From Methylobacterium sp. E-005 (lineage in GTDB: Bacteria > Pseudomonadota > Alphaproteobacteria > Rhizobiales > Beijerinckiaceae): a DNA stretch of 64,000 nt. The position numbers and the translations under genes are program-made. The notes under the pieces were generated by a model that made no database searches, was not told the DNA's origin, and saw only the letters and a list, made by a program, of their open reading frames with translations. This document shows, one piece after another, positions 52,426 to 61,108 of this stretch (position 1 is the stretch's first letter; each line of letters starts with the position of its first letter). The stretch covers positions 186,001 to 250,000 of the forward strand of contig NZ_JAKSYG010000256.1 in the NCBI RefSeq assembly GCF_022829725.1. Reading direction: 5' to 3'.

Positions 52426-54627
52426 ATGACGTTGACCGATTTCCGGTTCGAGACCGACCCCGACGGTATCGCCCTGGCGACCTGGGACATGCCCGGCCGC
52501 TCGATGAACGTCATCACGGAAAGCGTGATGGATCAGCTCGAGCAGATCATCGGGCAGGTCACCTCGGATGCCGCCATCAAGGGCTGCGTCATCGCCACCG
52601 GCAAGGACAACTTCTCCGGCGGCGCCGACCTCACCATGCTGCAGGGCCTCGGCCTCGCCTACGAGAAGCTGAGAGCCGAGCAGGGCGAAGAGGTGGCGAT
52701 GCGCCACTTCTTCGAGGCGTCCCGGCGCCTGTCGCTGCTGTTCCGGCGGCTGGAGACCAGCGGCAAGCCCTTCGCGGCGGCGATCCAGGGCCTATGCCTC
52801 GGCGGCGCCTTCGAACTGGCCCTGTCGTGCCATTTCCGGGTTGCCTCCGACGATGCGAAGACCCGGGTCGGCCTGCCGGAGATCAAGGTCGGCCTGTTCC
52901 CGGGCGGCGGCGGCACGCAGCGGGTCGCCCGGCTGATGCAGACTGGCGACGCCCTCCAGATGCTGTTCAAGGGCGAGCAGATCCGCGCGCCGATGGCCAA
53001 GGGCATGGGGCTGATCCACGCAGTGGCGCCACAGGCCGAGATTGTGGAGCGCGCCAAGGCCTGGATCCGTGACGGCGGCTCGGCGGTGGCGCCCTGGGAC
53101 GTTCCGAAGTTCAAGGCGCCCTCCGGCAAGGTCTACTCGCCCGCCGGCATGATGATCTGGCCGCCGGCCAACGCGATCTACCGGCGCGAGACCCATGACA
53201 ATTACCCCGCCGCCAAGGCGATCCTGGCCTCCGTGTACGAGGGCCTGCAATTGCCGATGGACCTCGCCCTGCGGGTCGAGAGCCGGTACTTCGCGCATAT
53301 CCTGCGCAGCAAGGAAGCGGCGGCGATGATCCGCACGCTGTTCATCTCGATGGGTGAGCTGAACAAGGGCGCGCGCCGTCCGAAGGACGCGCCGCCCAGC
53401 AATCTGCGCAAGGTTGGCGTGATCGGCGCCGGCTTCATGGGCGCGGGCGTGGCCTACGTCACCGCGCAGGCCGGGATCGAGGTGGTGCTGGTCGATCAGT
53501 CGGCCGAGGCCGCCGAGAAGGGCAAGGCCTACGCCCACACGCTCATCACCGGCCAGATCAACAAGGGCCGCGCCAAGACCGCCGACCGGGACGCGCTGCT
53601 CGGCCGCATCCAGGCCACCTCCGACTATGCCACGCTGGCCGAGTGCGACCTCGTGATCGAGGCGGTGTTCGAGGATCCGAAGGTGAAAGCGGAGGTGATC
53701 CGGAAGGTCGAGGCGGTGATCCGCCCGGACGCGATCTTCGCCTCCAACACCTCGACCCTGCCGATCACCGGCCTCGCCATGAGTTCGCAGCGGCCTGACC
53801 AGTTCGTCGGCATCCACTTCTTCTCCCCCGTCGAGAAGATGATGCTGGTCGAGATCATCAAGGGTGAGGCCACCGGCGATGCGGCTTTGGCCACGGCCCT
53901 CGACTACGTGCGGATGATCAAGAAGACTCCGATCGTCGTCAACGACGTCCGCGGCTTCTTCGCCAACCGTTGTGTCGGCGCCTACATCCTCGAGGGCCAC
54001 AAGATGCTGGCCGAGGGCGTGCCGCCGGCCATGATCGAGAGCGCCGGCCGCCAGGCCGGGATGCCGGTCGGGCCGCTCTCCCTCAACGACGAGGTCGCCC
54101 TCGATCTCGTGCTCAAGATCGCCAAGGCCACCGAGGCGCAAGTGGGAGCGGGGGCCGTCGATCCGGCGCAGAAGGCAATCCTGTCCGAACTGGTGGAGAA
54201 GCAGGGCCGGCTGGGCCGGAAGAACCGCAAGGGCTTTTACGATTACCCCGAGGGCGCGCCGAAGCGCCTCTGGCCCGGGCTGACGGATCTTCAGCCGAAC
54301 CGACTCGATCCCGATGCGGTGGATTTCAACGAGCTGAAGCAGCGGCTCTTGGTCGTGCAGGCGTTGGAGGCCGCCCGCACGGTGGGCGAAGGCGTGGTGA
54401 CCGACCCCCGCGAGGCGGATGTCGGCTCGATCCTCGGCTTCGGCTTCGCGCCGTTCACCGGGGGGGCCTTGTCCTACATCGACTTCATGGGTGCGGCGGC
54501 CTTTGTCGATCTGGCCCGGAGGCTCGAAGCCAAGCACGGACCGCGGTTCGCCGTGCCTGACGTCCTCTCGACCATGGCCGAGCATGGCGGCACCTTCTAC
54601 GGCGAGGCCCAGAAGCGCGCCGCCTGA
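52426..54627 (+). CDS. Multifunctional enoyl-CoA hydratase / 3-hydroxyacyl-CoA dehydrogenase (FadB/FadJ type)
   Basis: 733 residues. N-terminal hydratase domain: KDNFSGGADLTMLQGL, AIQGLCLGGAFELALSCHFRVA, GLPEIKVGLFPGGGGTQRVARL with the two catalytic Glu positions. Then the dehydrogenase: GVIGAGFMGAGVAYVTAQAGIEVVLVD, GIHFFSPVEKMMLVEIIKG, NDVRGFFANRC. It performs steps two and three of beta-oxidation. The order hydratase then dehydrogenase, plus length, fits FadB/FadJ; the thiolase 1.5 kb upstream is the likely partner. The ATG is preceded by GGGAGGACG. Confidence 0.93.
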   Translation: MTLTDFRFETDPDGIALATWDMPGRSMNVITESVMDQLEQIIGQVTSDAAIKGCVIATGKDNFSGGADLTMLQGLGLAYEKLRAEQGEEVAMRHFFEASRRLSLLFRRLETSGKPFAAAIQGLCLGGAFELALSCHFRVASDDAKTRVGLPEIKVGLFPGGGGTQRVARLMQTGDALQMLFKGEQIRAPMAKGMGLIHAVAPQAEIVERAKAWIRDGGSAVAPWDVPKFKAPSGKVYSPAGMMIWPPANAIYRRETHDNYPAAKAILASVYEGLQLPMDLALRVESRYFAHILRSKEAAAMIRTLFISMGELNKGARRPKDAPPSNLRKVGVIGAGFMGAGVAYVTAQAGIEVVLVDQSAEAAEKGKAYAHTLITGQINKGRAKTADRDALLGRIQATSDYATLAECDLVIEAVFEDPKVKAEVIRKVEAVIRPDAIFASNTSTLPITGLAMSSQRPDQFVGIHFFSPVEKMMLVEIIKGEATGDAALATALDYVRMIKKTPIVVNDVRGFFANRCVGAYILEGHKMLAEGVPPAMIESAGRQAGMPVGPLSLNDEVALDLVLKIAKATEAQVGAGAVDPAQKAILSELVEKQGRLGRKNRKGFYDYPEGAPKRLWPGLTDLQPNRLDPDAVDFNELKQRLLVVQALEAARTVGEGVVTDPREADVGSILGFGFAPFTGGALSYIDFMGAAAFVDLARRLEAKHGPRFAVPDVLSTMAEHGGTFYGEAQKRAA

Positions 54628-54629
54628 CC

Positions 54630-55574
54630 TCAGCCCGCCGAGCGCCCGTTTGCGGCGTCCGGCAAGGCGGCGAGTTCCTCCAGCAGCACCGCTCGGGCGC
54701 AGGCGCCGAAGGCCCGCATCAGCCGACCGCGGGCATGGTCGGGCGGGAACAGCAGCGCGAAATGCACGGGCAGGGCAGGGGCGAAGGGCCGGATCGCGAT
54801 CGGTGAGACCTTCGCTTCCTCATGGGCGGCCAGTGGGTTCATCACGCTGACCCCGAGCCCGGCCGAGACGAGGGTGCAGATCGAGGCCCCGAGCCCAGCC
54901 TCGGCGGTGATGGCCAGCGCAACGCCCGCCGTCGCGAAGATGGCCTCGGTCCGATCGCGCAGAGCGCTGCCGAGCGAGGCCGCAATGAACGGCACGTCGC
55001 GAAAATCCTCTGGGCTGAGCGCTGTGCGCGCCGCCAACGGGTGGTCCTGCGGCAGCACGGCCACGCAGGCCCGCGTCTCGACATGGTCGAGCTTGGCGTC
55101 CGGGAGGTCGCCATAGAGCATCGTCAACGCGGCATCGCAGGAACCGGTGGCGATCCAGTGGTTCACGGTCTCGTCGTCACCGGAATGGATCGCCACGATC
55201 ACGTCCGGATGTGCGGCCCGGAAGCGCACGACCGCCCGTGCCAGGAGCCCCCCGGCCAGCCTGGGCATCGCAGCGACTCGCAGCCGCTCGGCGCCAAAGG
55301 CGCGGATCCGCGTAGCCGCCGCCTCCAGGCTGGTGAGGCCGACGAAGGCCCGCTCCACCTCGGCGTGGAAGCGGGTGCCGTCGAGGGAGGGCACGACCCG
55401 GCTGCCGCTGCGGTCAAACAGTGGCAGGCCCGTGATCGCCTCGAGCTGCGCAATCAGACGGCTCACCTGTGGTTGCGATGTATGGAGTTGCCGACTCGCC
55501 TCGGTCATCGAGCCCGTGGCGACAACAGCTCGGAAGGCCTCGATGTGCCGGAAGGTCATGCGCCGAGCAGCCAT
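54630..55574 (-). CDS. LysR-type transcriptional regulator
   Basis: 314 residues. N-terminal winged helix (MTFRHIEAFRAVVATGSMTEASRQLHTSQPQVSRLIAQLEAITGLPLFDR) and a periplasmic-binding-protein-like effector domain starting ERLRVAAMPRLAGGLL. It lies back to back with the amino-acid-binding protein gene (117 bp between starts), the usual arrangement for a LysR regulator and its target; the ligand may be an amino acid. Its stop lies 2 bp from that of the FadB-type gene. Confidence 0.9.
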   Translation of the reverse strand: MAARRMTFRHIEAFRAVVATGSMTEASRQLHTSQPQVSRLIAQLEAITGLPLFDRSGSRVVPSLDGTRFHAEVERAFVGLTSLEAAATRIRAFGAERLRVAAMPRLAGGLLARAVVRFRAAHPDVIVAIHSGDDETVNHWIATGSCDAALTMLYGDLPDAKLDHVETRACVAVLPQDHPLAARTALSPEDFRDVPFIAASLGSALRDRTEAIFATAGVALAITAEAGLGASICTLVSAGLGVSVMNPLAAHEEAKVSPIAIRPFAPALPVHFALLFPPDHARGRLMRAFGACARAVLLEELAALPDAANGRSAG

Positions 55575-55690
55575 ATCAGATCCGTATGCTCGGGCCAGGA
55601 TTCGGCATTGGACGTCGACGCGCGGTCGCTTCTAGGATCAGCCGGCTAAGCTTGGGACGCAGGGTCTGGCATAACCAGGGGGTTCTGATC

Positions 55691-56599
55691 GTGTCGAGGA
55701 CGCTTTCACTCATCGTGGCTTCCTTATGCTGGGCCGGGCTCGCCGCACCGTCGGCGGCGCAGGGGCGTCTCGACAAGATCCGCTCGAGCGGCCAGATCAG
55801 CCTCGGTTTTCCAGACGCGTCGCCGCCCTTCGGCTTCCTCGACCAGAACGCCAAGCCAGTGGGCTATTCGGTCGAGATATGCGAGCACGTCGCCGAGAAG
55901 CTCAAGACCGCGCTCGGCCTGCCCAAGCTCGACATCCGCCACGTGCCGGTGATGTCCGCGACGCGGATCCCGCTGATTAACAACGGCACGATCGATCTCG
56001 AATGCGGCACCGCCAGCAACCTGCCGGAGCGGCACAAGCTGATTTCCTTCGCGCCGACCACCTTCGTGGCGCAGGTGGTGCTGACGGCCAAGAAGGACTC
56101 GCCGGTCGACGTGAACGACATCGCCTCGTTCCGCGGCAAGGCGCTCTCGGCCCAGGCGGGCGGTGAGACCCAGCGGGTCGCCACGCGGATCAACGTCCGC
56201 GACAAGCTCGACCTTCAGGTGATGCCCGCCAAGGACACGGCGGAGGTCTTTCTCCTGTTGGAAACCGGCCGCGCCGCGGGGACGATCAACGACGATGCCC
56301 TGGCACACGCCACCGTGGCGGGCGCCAAGCGGCCGGGCGATTACAAGATCGGCACGAAGGGGCTCGAATTCGCGCCCTACGGCATTCTGGAGCCGAAGGA
56401 CGACCCGGCCTTCAAGGCGGCCGTCGACAAGGCCGTGGTCGAACTGATCCAGGACGGCACCGTGGCGCGGCTCTACAGCCGCTACTTCGAACAGCCGATC
56501 CCGCCGAAGGGCATCAATCTCGACCTGCCGATGAGCGACGTGCTCAAGCGCGCCCTGGCGAACCCAACCGATTCCGGCGATGAAGCGGCCTACCGCTAG
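55691..56599 (+). CDS. Amino acid ABC transporter substrate-binding protein
   Basis: 302 residues. Signal peptide SLIVASLCWAGLAAPSAAQ, then RLDKIRSSGQISLGFPDASPPFGFLDQNAKPVGYSVEICEHVAEKL, the classic opening of the family-3 (polar amino acid) binding proteins. IDLECGTASNLPERHKLISFAPT is the ligand-binding hinge. Likely ligands are glutamate/aspartate. The start is GTG 55691, as upstream codons give no signal peptide. No permease or ATPase gene follows, so it depends on genes elsewhere. Confidence 0.88.
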   Translation: MSRTLSLIVASLCWAGLAAPSAAQGRLDKIRSSGQISLGFPDASPPFGFLDQNAKPVGYSVEICEHVAEKLKTALGLPKLDIRHVPVMSATRIPLINNGTIDLECGTASNLPERHKLISFAPTTFVAQVVLTAKKDSPVDVNDIASFRGKALSAQAGGETQRVATRINVRDKLDLQVMPAKDTAEVFLLLETGRAAGTINDDALAHATVAGAKRPGDYKIGTKGLEFAPYGILEPKDDPAFKAAVDKAVVELIQDGTVARLYSRYFEQPIPPKGINLDLPMSDVLKRALANPTDSGDEAAYR

Positions 56600-56618
56600 G
56601 GCGGCCGGTGCGTTCGAG

Positions 56619-57680
56619 ATGCAGAGCGATATGACGGACATCGCCGAAGCCCCCGGCATGGTGGACCTGCGCAGCGACACGGTCACCCGGCCGACCGAGG
56701 CCATGTACGCGCGGATGCGGTCCGCCCCGCTCGGCGACGACGGGCTCGACGCCGACCCGACTGCCCGCGCGCTGGAGGAGACGGCGGCTGCGATGCTCGG
56801 CAAGGCCGCCGGCCTGTTCGTGCCGAGCTGCACGATGGGCAATCTTCTGTCGATCCTGGCCCAGGTCCAGCGCAGCGAGCAGGTGCTGCTCGAAACCCAG
56901 GCGCACATGCTCAACACCGAGCGCGGGGCCGCCACCCTCACGGGGGCGTTCCTGTTCGGGATCCCAGGCACGGATGGCGCCATGGATCTCGACACGCTGG
57001 AGGCGGCGCTGCATCCCTCCGCGAGCCCGCTCCGCACCGCGATGATTGCGCTGGAGACCTCGCACAACGCCGCCGGCGGCACCGTGCTGCCGATCGACCA
57101 TATGGCGGCGGTGGCAGGCATCGCCCGGGCGCGGGGCATCCCAATCCATCTGGATGGGGCCCGCCTTTTCAACGCCGCGACGCAGCTCGGTGTCCGGCCA
57201 GCCGAACTCACTGCGCATGTCGACACGGTCTCGCTCTGCCTGTCGAAGGGCCTGAGCGCGCCGATGGGTGCGGTGCTGGCCGGCGACGCCCCCGTGATCG
57301 CGACGGCCCGGCGACTGCGCAAGATGATCGGTGGCACGCAGCGGCAGGTGGGCGTCGTCGCGGCGGCAGGGCTTGAAGCGATCACCGCCATGGGCACGCG
57401 GCTGGCCGAGGACCACCACCGGGCCCGGCAGCTCAGCGATGGGCTGAACGCGCTCGGGCCGCGTCTCTCAGCGAACGTGCCGCAGACCAATATCGTGCAG
57501 GTCGATCTGGCGCAGACGGGCCGCGACAGCGGCCGCTGGGTCGCGGATCTCGACGCGGCCGGTATCCGCACCCGTCCGCTGGGTCCGAAGCGGCTGCGCC
57601 TCGTGACGCATCGGCACATTACGGCCGCCGACATCGAGCGCGCCGTTGCCGTCTTCCGGACCTGCCTCGACGCGGCCTGA
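56619..57680 (+). CDS. Low-specificity L-threonine aldolase
   Basis: 353 residues. PLP-dependent cleavage of threonine to glycine and acetaldehyde. Opens MVDLRSDTVTRPTEAMYARMRSAPLGDDGLDADPTARALE, then HLDGARLFNAATQLG (Asp binding the PLP ring) and CLSKGLSAPMGAVLAG (PLP lysine), all diagnostic. The start could be 56580, which overlaps the upstream gene, 56619 or 56631. Co-transcribed with the amino-acid-binding protein, so threonine or a related amino acid is the probable imported substrate. Confidence 0.9.
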   Translation: MQSDMTDIAEAPGMVDLRSDTVTRPTEAMYARMRSAPLGDDGLDADPTARALEETAAAMLGKAAGLFVPSCTMGNLLSILAQVQRSEQVLLETQAHMLNTERGAATLTGAFLFGIPGTDGAMDLDTLEAALHPSASPLRTAMIALETSHNAAGGTVLPIDHMAAVAGIARARGIPIHLDGARLFNAATQLGVRPAELTAHVDTVSLCLSKGLSAPMGAVLAGDAPVIATARRLRKMIGGTQRQVGVVAAAGLEAITAMGTRLAEDHHRARQLSDGLNALGPRLSANVPQTNIVQVDLAQTGRDSGRWVADLDAAGIRTRPLGPKRLRLVTHRHITAADIERAVAVFRTCLDAA

Positions 57681-57686
57681 CCGGTC

Positions 57687-58556
57687 TCAGGCCGCTCCGG
57701 CGACGTGCGCCTTCGCGCCGAGCATGCGGGCGAGGAGCAGCACGTCGGCGGCATTGTCGGAGAGCAGGTCGGTGATGTCGCCGACCTCCAACGCCTTCAC
57801 GTGGCGGCAGCGCACGCCGAAGCGGCCCGCCGTGCAGGTGCAGCGCAGCTGCGGGCCGCCGGGCCGCTCCTCGAAGCTTACGTCGTACCGGTTGCCGGTG
57901 GACCCCCGCATGGCGAAGCGGAGGGCCGCGGGCGTCTGAGGGAAGGCGGCCATCGCGCGCCCGCTGATCGCCCCCGGAGCGCGTCGAGGCACAGCAGGGC
58001 CGCCGGTTGCCCGCGTGATCGGCAGGCCGAGCGCGGCGGCCAGGGCGTGAACGTCGGCGGCCTCCCGCTCGCGCATCGCCGCCAGCGCGATCTCCGCGCA
58101 GGCATAGGCGTCCTCGCCGGCATCGTGGTGCTCGAAGCGGATGCCGAGGCGCCGCGCCACCTTGCCCAGCCCGCAGCCCTCCGGCGCCGGAAACACCCGG
58201 CGCGCGATCTGGACGGTGCAGAGGTAGGAGAAATCCGGGACCGGCAGGCCGGCCCGTACCAGCCCGGCGCGCAGGACGCCGATATCGAAGCTCGCGTTGT
58301 GCGCCAGGATCAGCCCGCGCCTCAGATCGCCCAGATACGGCGCCATCGCGGTGGCGAAATCCGGTGCGTCTGCGACGTTGGCCGGCAGAATACCGTGAAC
58401 TCGGATGTTGCCGGGTGAGAAGCGCATCTCCGGCGGGCGGATCAGATGGCTTTCCCGGCGGATCACCCGTCCATCCGCGATCCAGGCGAGACCCACCGCG
58501 CAGGCGCTGTCGCGCCGCTCGTTGGCCGTCTCGAAGTCGAGGGCCAGGACCGTCAT
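57687..58556 (-). CDS. DEDDh exonuclease with C-terminal SWIM zinc motif
   Basis: 289 residues. The first 165 form a DnaQ-like 3'-5' exonuclease: D7 and E9 in ALDFETAN, D91 in HNASFDIGV, then H144 and D149 in EHHDAGEDAYACAE, a full DEDDh set. After a linker rich in Pro/Ala, residues 239-252 read CTCTAGRFGVRCRH, i.e. C-x-C-x8-C-x-H, the SWIM zinc-finger pattern. SWIM domains bind nucleic acid or protein partners and occur with recombination factors. The gene is on the same strand as ligA and follows it in transcription, 71 bp apart. Confidence 0.85.
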   Translation of the reverse strand: MTVLALDFETANERRDSACAVGLAWIADGRVIRRESHLIRPPEMRFSPGNIRVHGILPANVADAPDFATAMAPYLGDLRRGLILAHNASFDIGVLRAGLVRAGLPVPDFSYLCTVQIARRVFPAPEGCGLGKVARRLGIRFEHHDAGEDAYACAEIALAAMREREAADVHALAAALGLPITRATGGPAVPRRAPGAISGRAMAAFPQTPAALRFAMRGSTGNRYDVSFEERPGGPQLRCTCTAGRFGVRCRHVKALEVGDITDLLSDNAADVLLLARMLGAKAHVAGAA

Positions 58557-58627
58557 CGGGGATCGACCTGCCGGGTGGGAGTTCGCGGGGTGTTCCCCAC
58601 GGGGTCTAGGCCTCCCGGACTCGGGCT

Positions 58628-61060
58628 TCAACCCTGTGTCACCATCCCGAGCCAATCGTCTTCCGAGACGACCTTGACGCCGTGCTTCTGGGCATCCTTC
58701 AGCTTGGAGCCCGCCCCGGGGCCGGCCACCACCAGATCGGTCTTCGCCGAAACGGAGCCCGAGACCTTGGCGCCCAGGCGTTCGGCCACGGCCTTGGCCT
58801 CGTTGCGCGTCATCTTCTCCAGGGTGCCGGTGAACACCACGGTCTTGCCCGCGAAGGCCGAGGCCGACGCCGCTTGCTCCATCGGCTCGACCGCGACCGC
58901 GTCGAGCAGGGCCGACACCGCTTTGGCGTTGTGGGGTTCGGAGAAGAACAGGATGAGCGCATCGGTCGCCACCGGCCCGATCTCGCCGTCATCGGCGAAC
59001 AGGCGGTAGGCATCCCCGGGGCGCTGCGCCGCAGCCCGTGCAATCGCCGAACGCACCGCGTCGGTGTCGCCGTAATGCGCGATCAGATTCTCGCGCTGAA
59101 CCGCGCTCAGGCGCGCCTTCTCCTGTCCCGGTGTCGCCTCGTCGTCCGGAAGGCCGAGATCGAGCAGACGATCTCGGGTCGTCCCGCCGATTCGTGGCAC
59201 GGCCGTAAGCTCGACCCAATCAGGTCCCGGCTGGGCCGCGGCGGCCTCGTGGATCGCCGCGATGAGCGACGGCATGTCGGAAAACCGCTTCGCCAGTGCC
59301 TTGGCGGTCGATTCGCCGATCTGCGGGATCCCGAGGGCGAAGAGGAGACGGTTCATCGGCACCTGGCGCCGCGCCTCGACACCGGCGAGCAGGTTCTTGA
59401 TTGCCTTGTCCTCGTCCTCACCCTTCTTCTTGGCGATTTTCTTTGGTGGTTCCGTCGCGCCGGATTCGGCGCGCCGCTCGGCCGAGAGCGCCTCGCGCCG
59501 GGCCACGATGGCGGCCTTCAGCTTGTCGAAGTCGAGCCGGAACAGGTCGGCGGGCTGGCGCACGAGGCCCGCCTCGAACAGCACCTCGATATACGTCTCG
59601 CCGAACCCCTCGATGTCGAAGCCGTTGCGTGACACGAAGTGCTTCAGCCGCTCCACGCCTTGCGCCGGACAGATCAGGCCGCCGGTGCACCGGCGGATCG
59701 CGTCGGGACGGCCGGTGCGTGGGTTGATCGCGCGGACCGCGCGGCTGCCGCAGGCCGGGCAGGTCTCCGGGAAGGCGTAGGGCTGCGAATCCGCTGGGCG
59801 CTTGGTGAGATCGACATCCATCACCTTGGGGATGACGTCGCCGGCCCGCACCACCGTCACCGTGTCGCCCACGCGGATATCGCGACCGTCGCGGATCGGC
59901 TCGCCGTCGGCGCCGATCCCCTTCACGTAACCTTCGTTGTGCAGGGTCGCGTTCGACACCACCACGCCGCCGACCGTCACCGGTCTGAGCTTCGCCAGCG
60001 GATTCAGCGAGCCGGTGCGGCCGACATTGATGACGATGTCCTCAACCACCGTCGTCGCCTCCTGAGCAGCGAACTTGTGAGCGAGGGCCCAGCGCGGCGA
60101 GCGCGAGACGAAGCCGAGCCGCTTCTGCAGGGCGAGGTCGTCGACCTTGTAGACGACGCCGTCGATGTCGTAGCCGAGCCCGGCCCGGTCCGCTTCGATC
60201 CGCCGGTAATGGGCGAGCATCGCCTCGACATCGGTGAAGGTCTCAGTCAGCGGGTTCACCGGCAGGCCCCACTCCGCGAAAAGCCGCAGGGCGCCGGTCT
60301 GCGTCTCGGCGATCGGCGTCGAGAGCTCACCCCAGGCATAGGCGAAGAACCGGAGCGGCCGGGACGCGGTGATCGCCGGATCGAGCTGGCGTAGGCTGCC
60401 GGCCGCGGCGTTGCGCGGGTTGGCGAAGAGCGGCTTGCCCGCCGCCTCCTGCCGGGCGTTGATGGCGGCGAAATCGGCGTGCGACAGGTAGACCTCGCCG
60501 CGCACCTCGCAGATCTCCGGCCATCCGGAGCCCTCAAGCGTCTCCGGAATGTCCTGTAAGGTCCGGGCATTGGCGGTGACGTTCTCGCCGACCTCGCCGT
60601 CGCCGCGGGTGGCCGCGGTGTCCAGGCGCCCGTTCACATAGCGGAGCGACAGGGACAGGCCGTCGATCTTCGGCTCAGCCGTGAAGGCGAGCGGCGCGTC
60701 CTCCGGCCAGCCGAGGAAGCGGCGGACCCGGGCAACGAACTCGGCCACCTCCGCATCGTCGAAGGCGTTGCCGAGCGACAGCATCGGCACGGCGTGCCGC
60801 ACCTTGGCGAATTTCTCCGACGGTTTCGCACCGACCGATGTGCTGGCCGCGCCCGTCCCGGCAAGCTCCGGAAAGCGGGTCTCCAGACGCTCCAGGCTTC
60901 GGCGCAGGCGGTCGTATTCCGCGTCCGAGATCTCGGGCGCGTCCTCCTGATAGTAGAGCCGATCGGCTTCGAGGATCGCCTCCGAGACGCGCGCGTGCTC
61001 GGAGCGGGCCTCCTCGGCGGTCAGGTCGAGATCGGGCGTGTCGGTTTTCGCGGCGGCCAT
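58628..61060 (-). CDS. ligA: NAD-dependent DNA ligase LigA
   Basis: 810 residues, long for LigA (about 670 is usual). Domain Ia (SEHARVSEAILEADRLYYQEDAPEISDAEYD), adenylation domain with the KIDG motif at 131-134, OB fold (AGDVIPKVMDVDL), a Cys4 zinc finger (CPACGSR .. CTGGLICPA), helix-hairpin-helix repeats and a C-terminal BRCT domain (FAGKTVVFTGTLEKMTRNEAKAVAERLGAKVSGSVSAKTDLVVAG). A Lys-rich insertion (KKIAKKKGEDEDKAIKN) accounts for some of the extra length. Essential for joining Okazaki fragments. Confidence 0.97.
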   Translation of the reverse strand: MAAAKTDTPDLDLTAEEARSEHARVSEAILEADRLYYQEDAPEISDAEYDRLRRSLERLETRFPELAGTGAASTSVGAKPSEKFAKVRHAVPMLSLGNAFDDAEVAEFVARVRRFLGWPEDAPLAFTAEPKIDGLSLSLRYVNGRLDTAATRGDGEVGENVTANARTLQDIPETLEGSGWPEICEVRGEVYLSHADFAAINARQEAAGKPLFANPRNAAAGSLRQLDPAITASRPLRFFAYAWGELSTPIAETQTGALRLFAEWGLPVNPLTETFTDVEAMLAHYRRIEADRAGLGYDIDGVVYKVDDLALQKRLGFVSRSPRWALAHKFAAQEATTVVEDIVINVGRTGSLNPLAKLRPVTVGGVVVSNATLHNEGYVKGIGADGEPIRDGRDIRVGDTVTVVRAGDVIPKVMDVDLTKRPADSQPYAFPETCPACGSRAVRAINPRTGRPDAIRRCTGGLICPAQGVERLKHFVSRNGFDIEGFGETYIEVLFEAGLVRQPADLFRLDFDKLKAAIVARREALSAERRAESGATEPPKKIAKKKGEDEDKAIKNLLAGVEARRQVPMNRLLFALGIPQIGESTAKALAKRFSDMPSLIAAIHEAAAAQPGPDWVELTAVPRIGGTTRDRLLDLGLPDDEATPGQEKARLSAVQRENLIAHYGDTDAVRSAIARAAAQRPGDAYRLFADDGEIGPVATDALILFFSEPHNAKAVSALLDAVAVEPMEQAASASAFAGKTVVFTGTLEKMTRNEAKAVAERLGAKVSGSVSAKTDLVVAGPGAGSKLKDAQKHGVKVVSEDDWLGMVTQG

Positions 61061-61108
61061 GGCGGGGTTCTAGCGCATCGGCGGCCCGGCGGGAGTCGCC
61101 GTTTTCCC

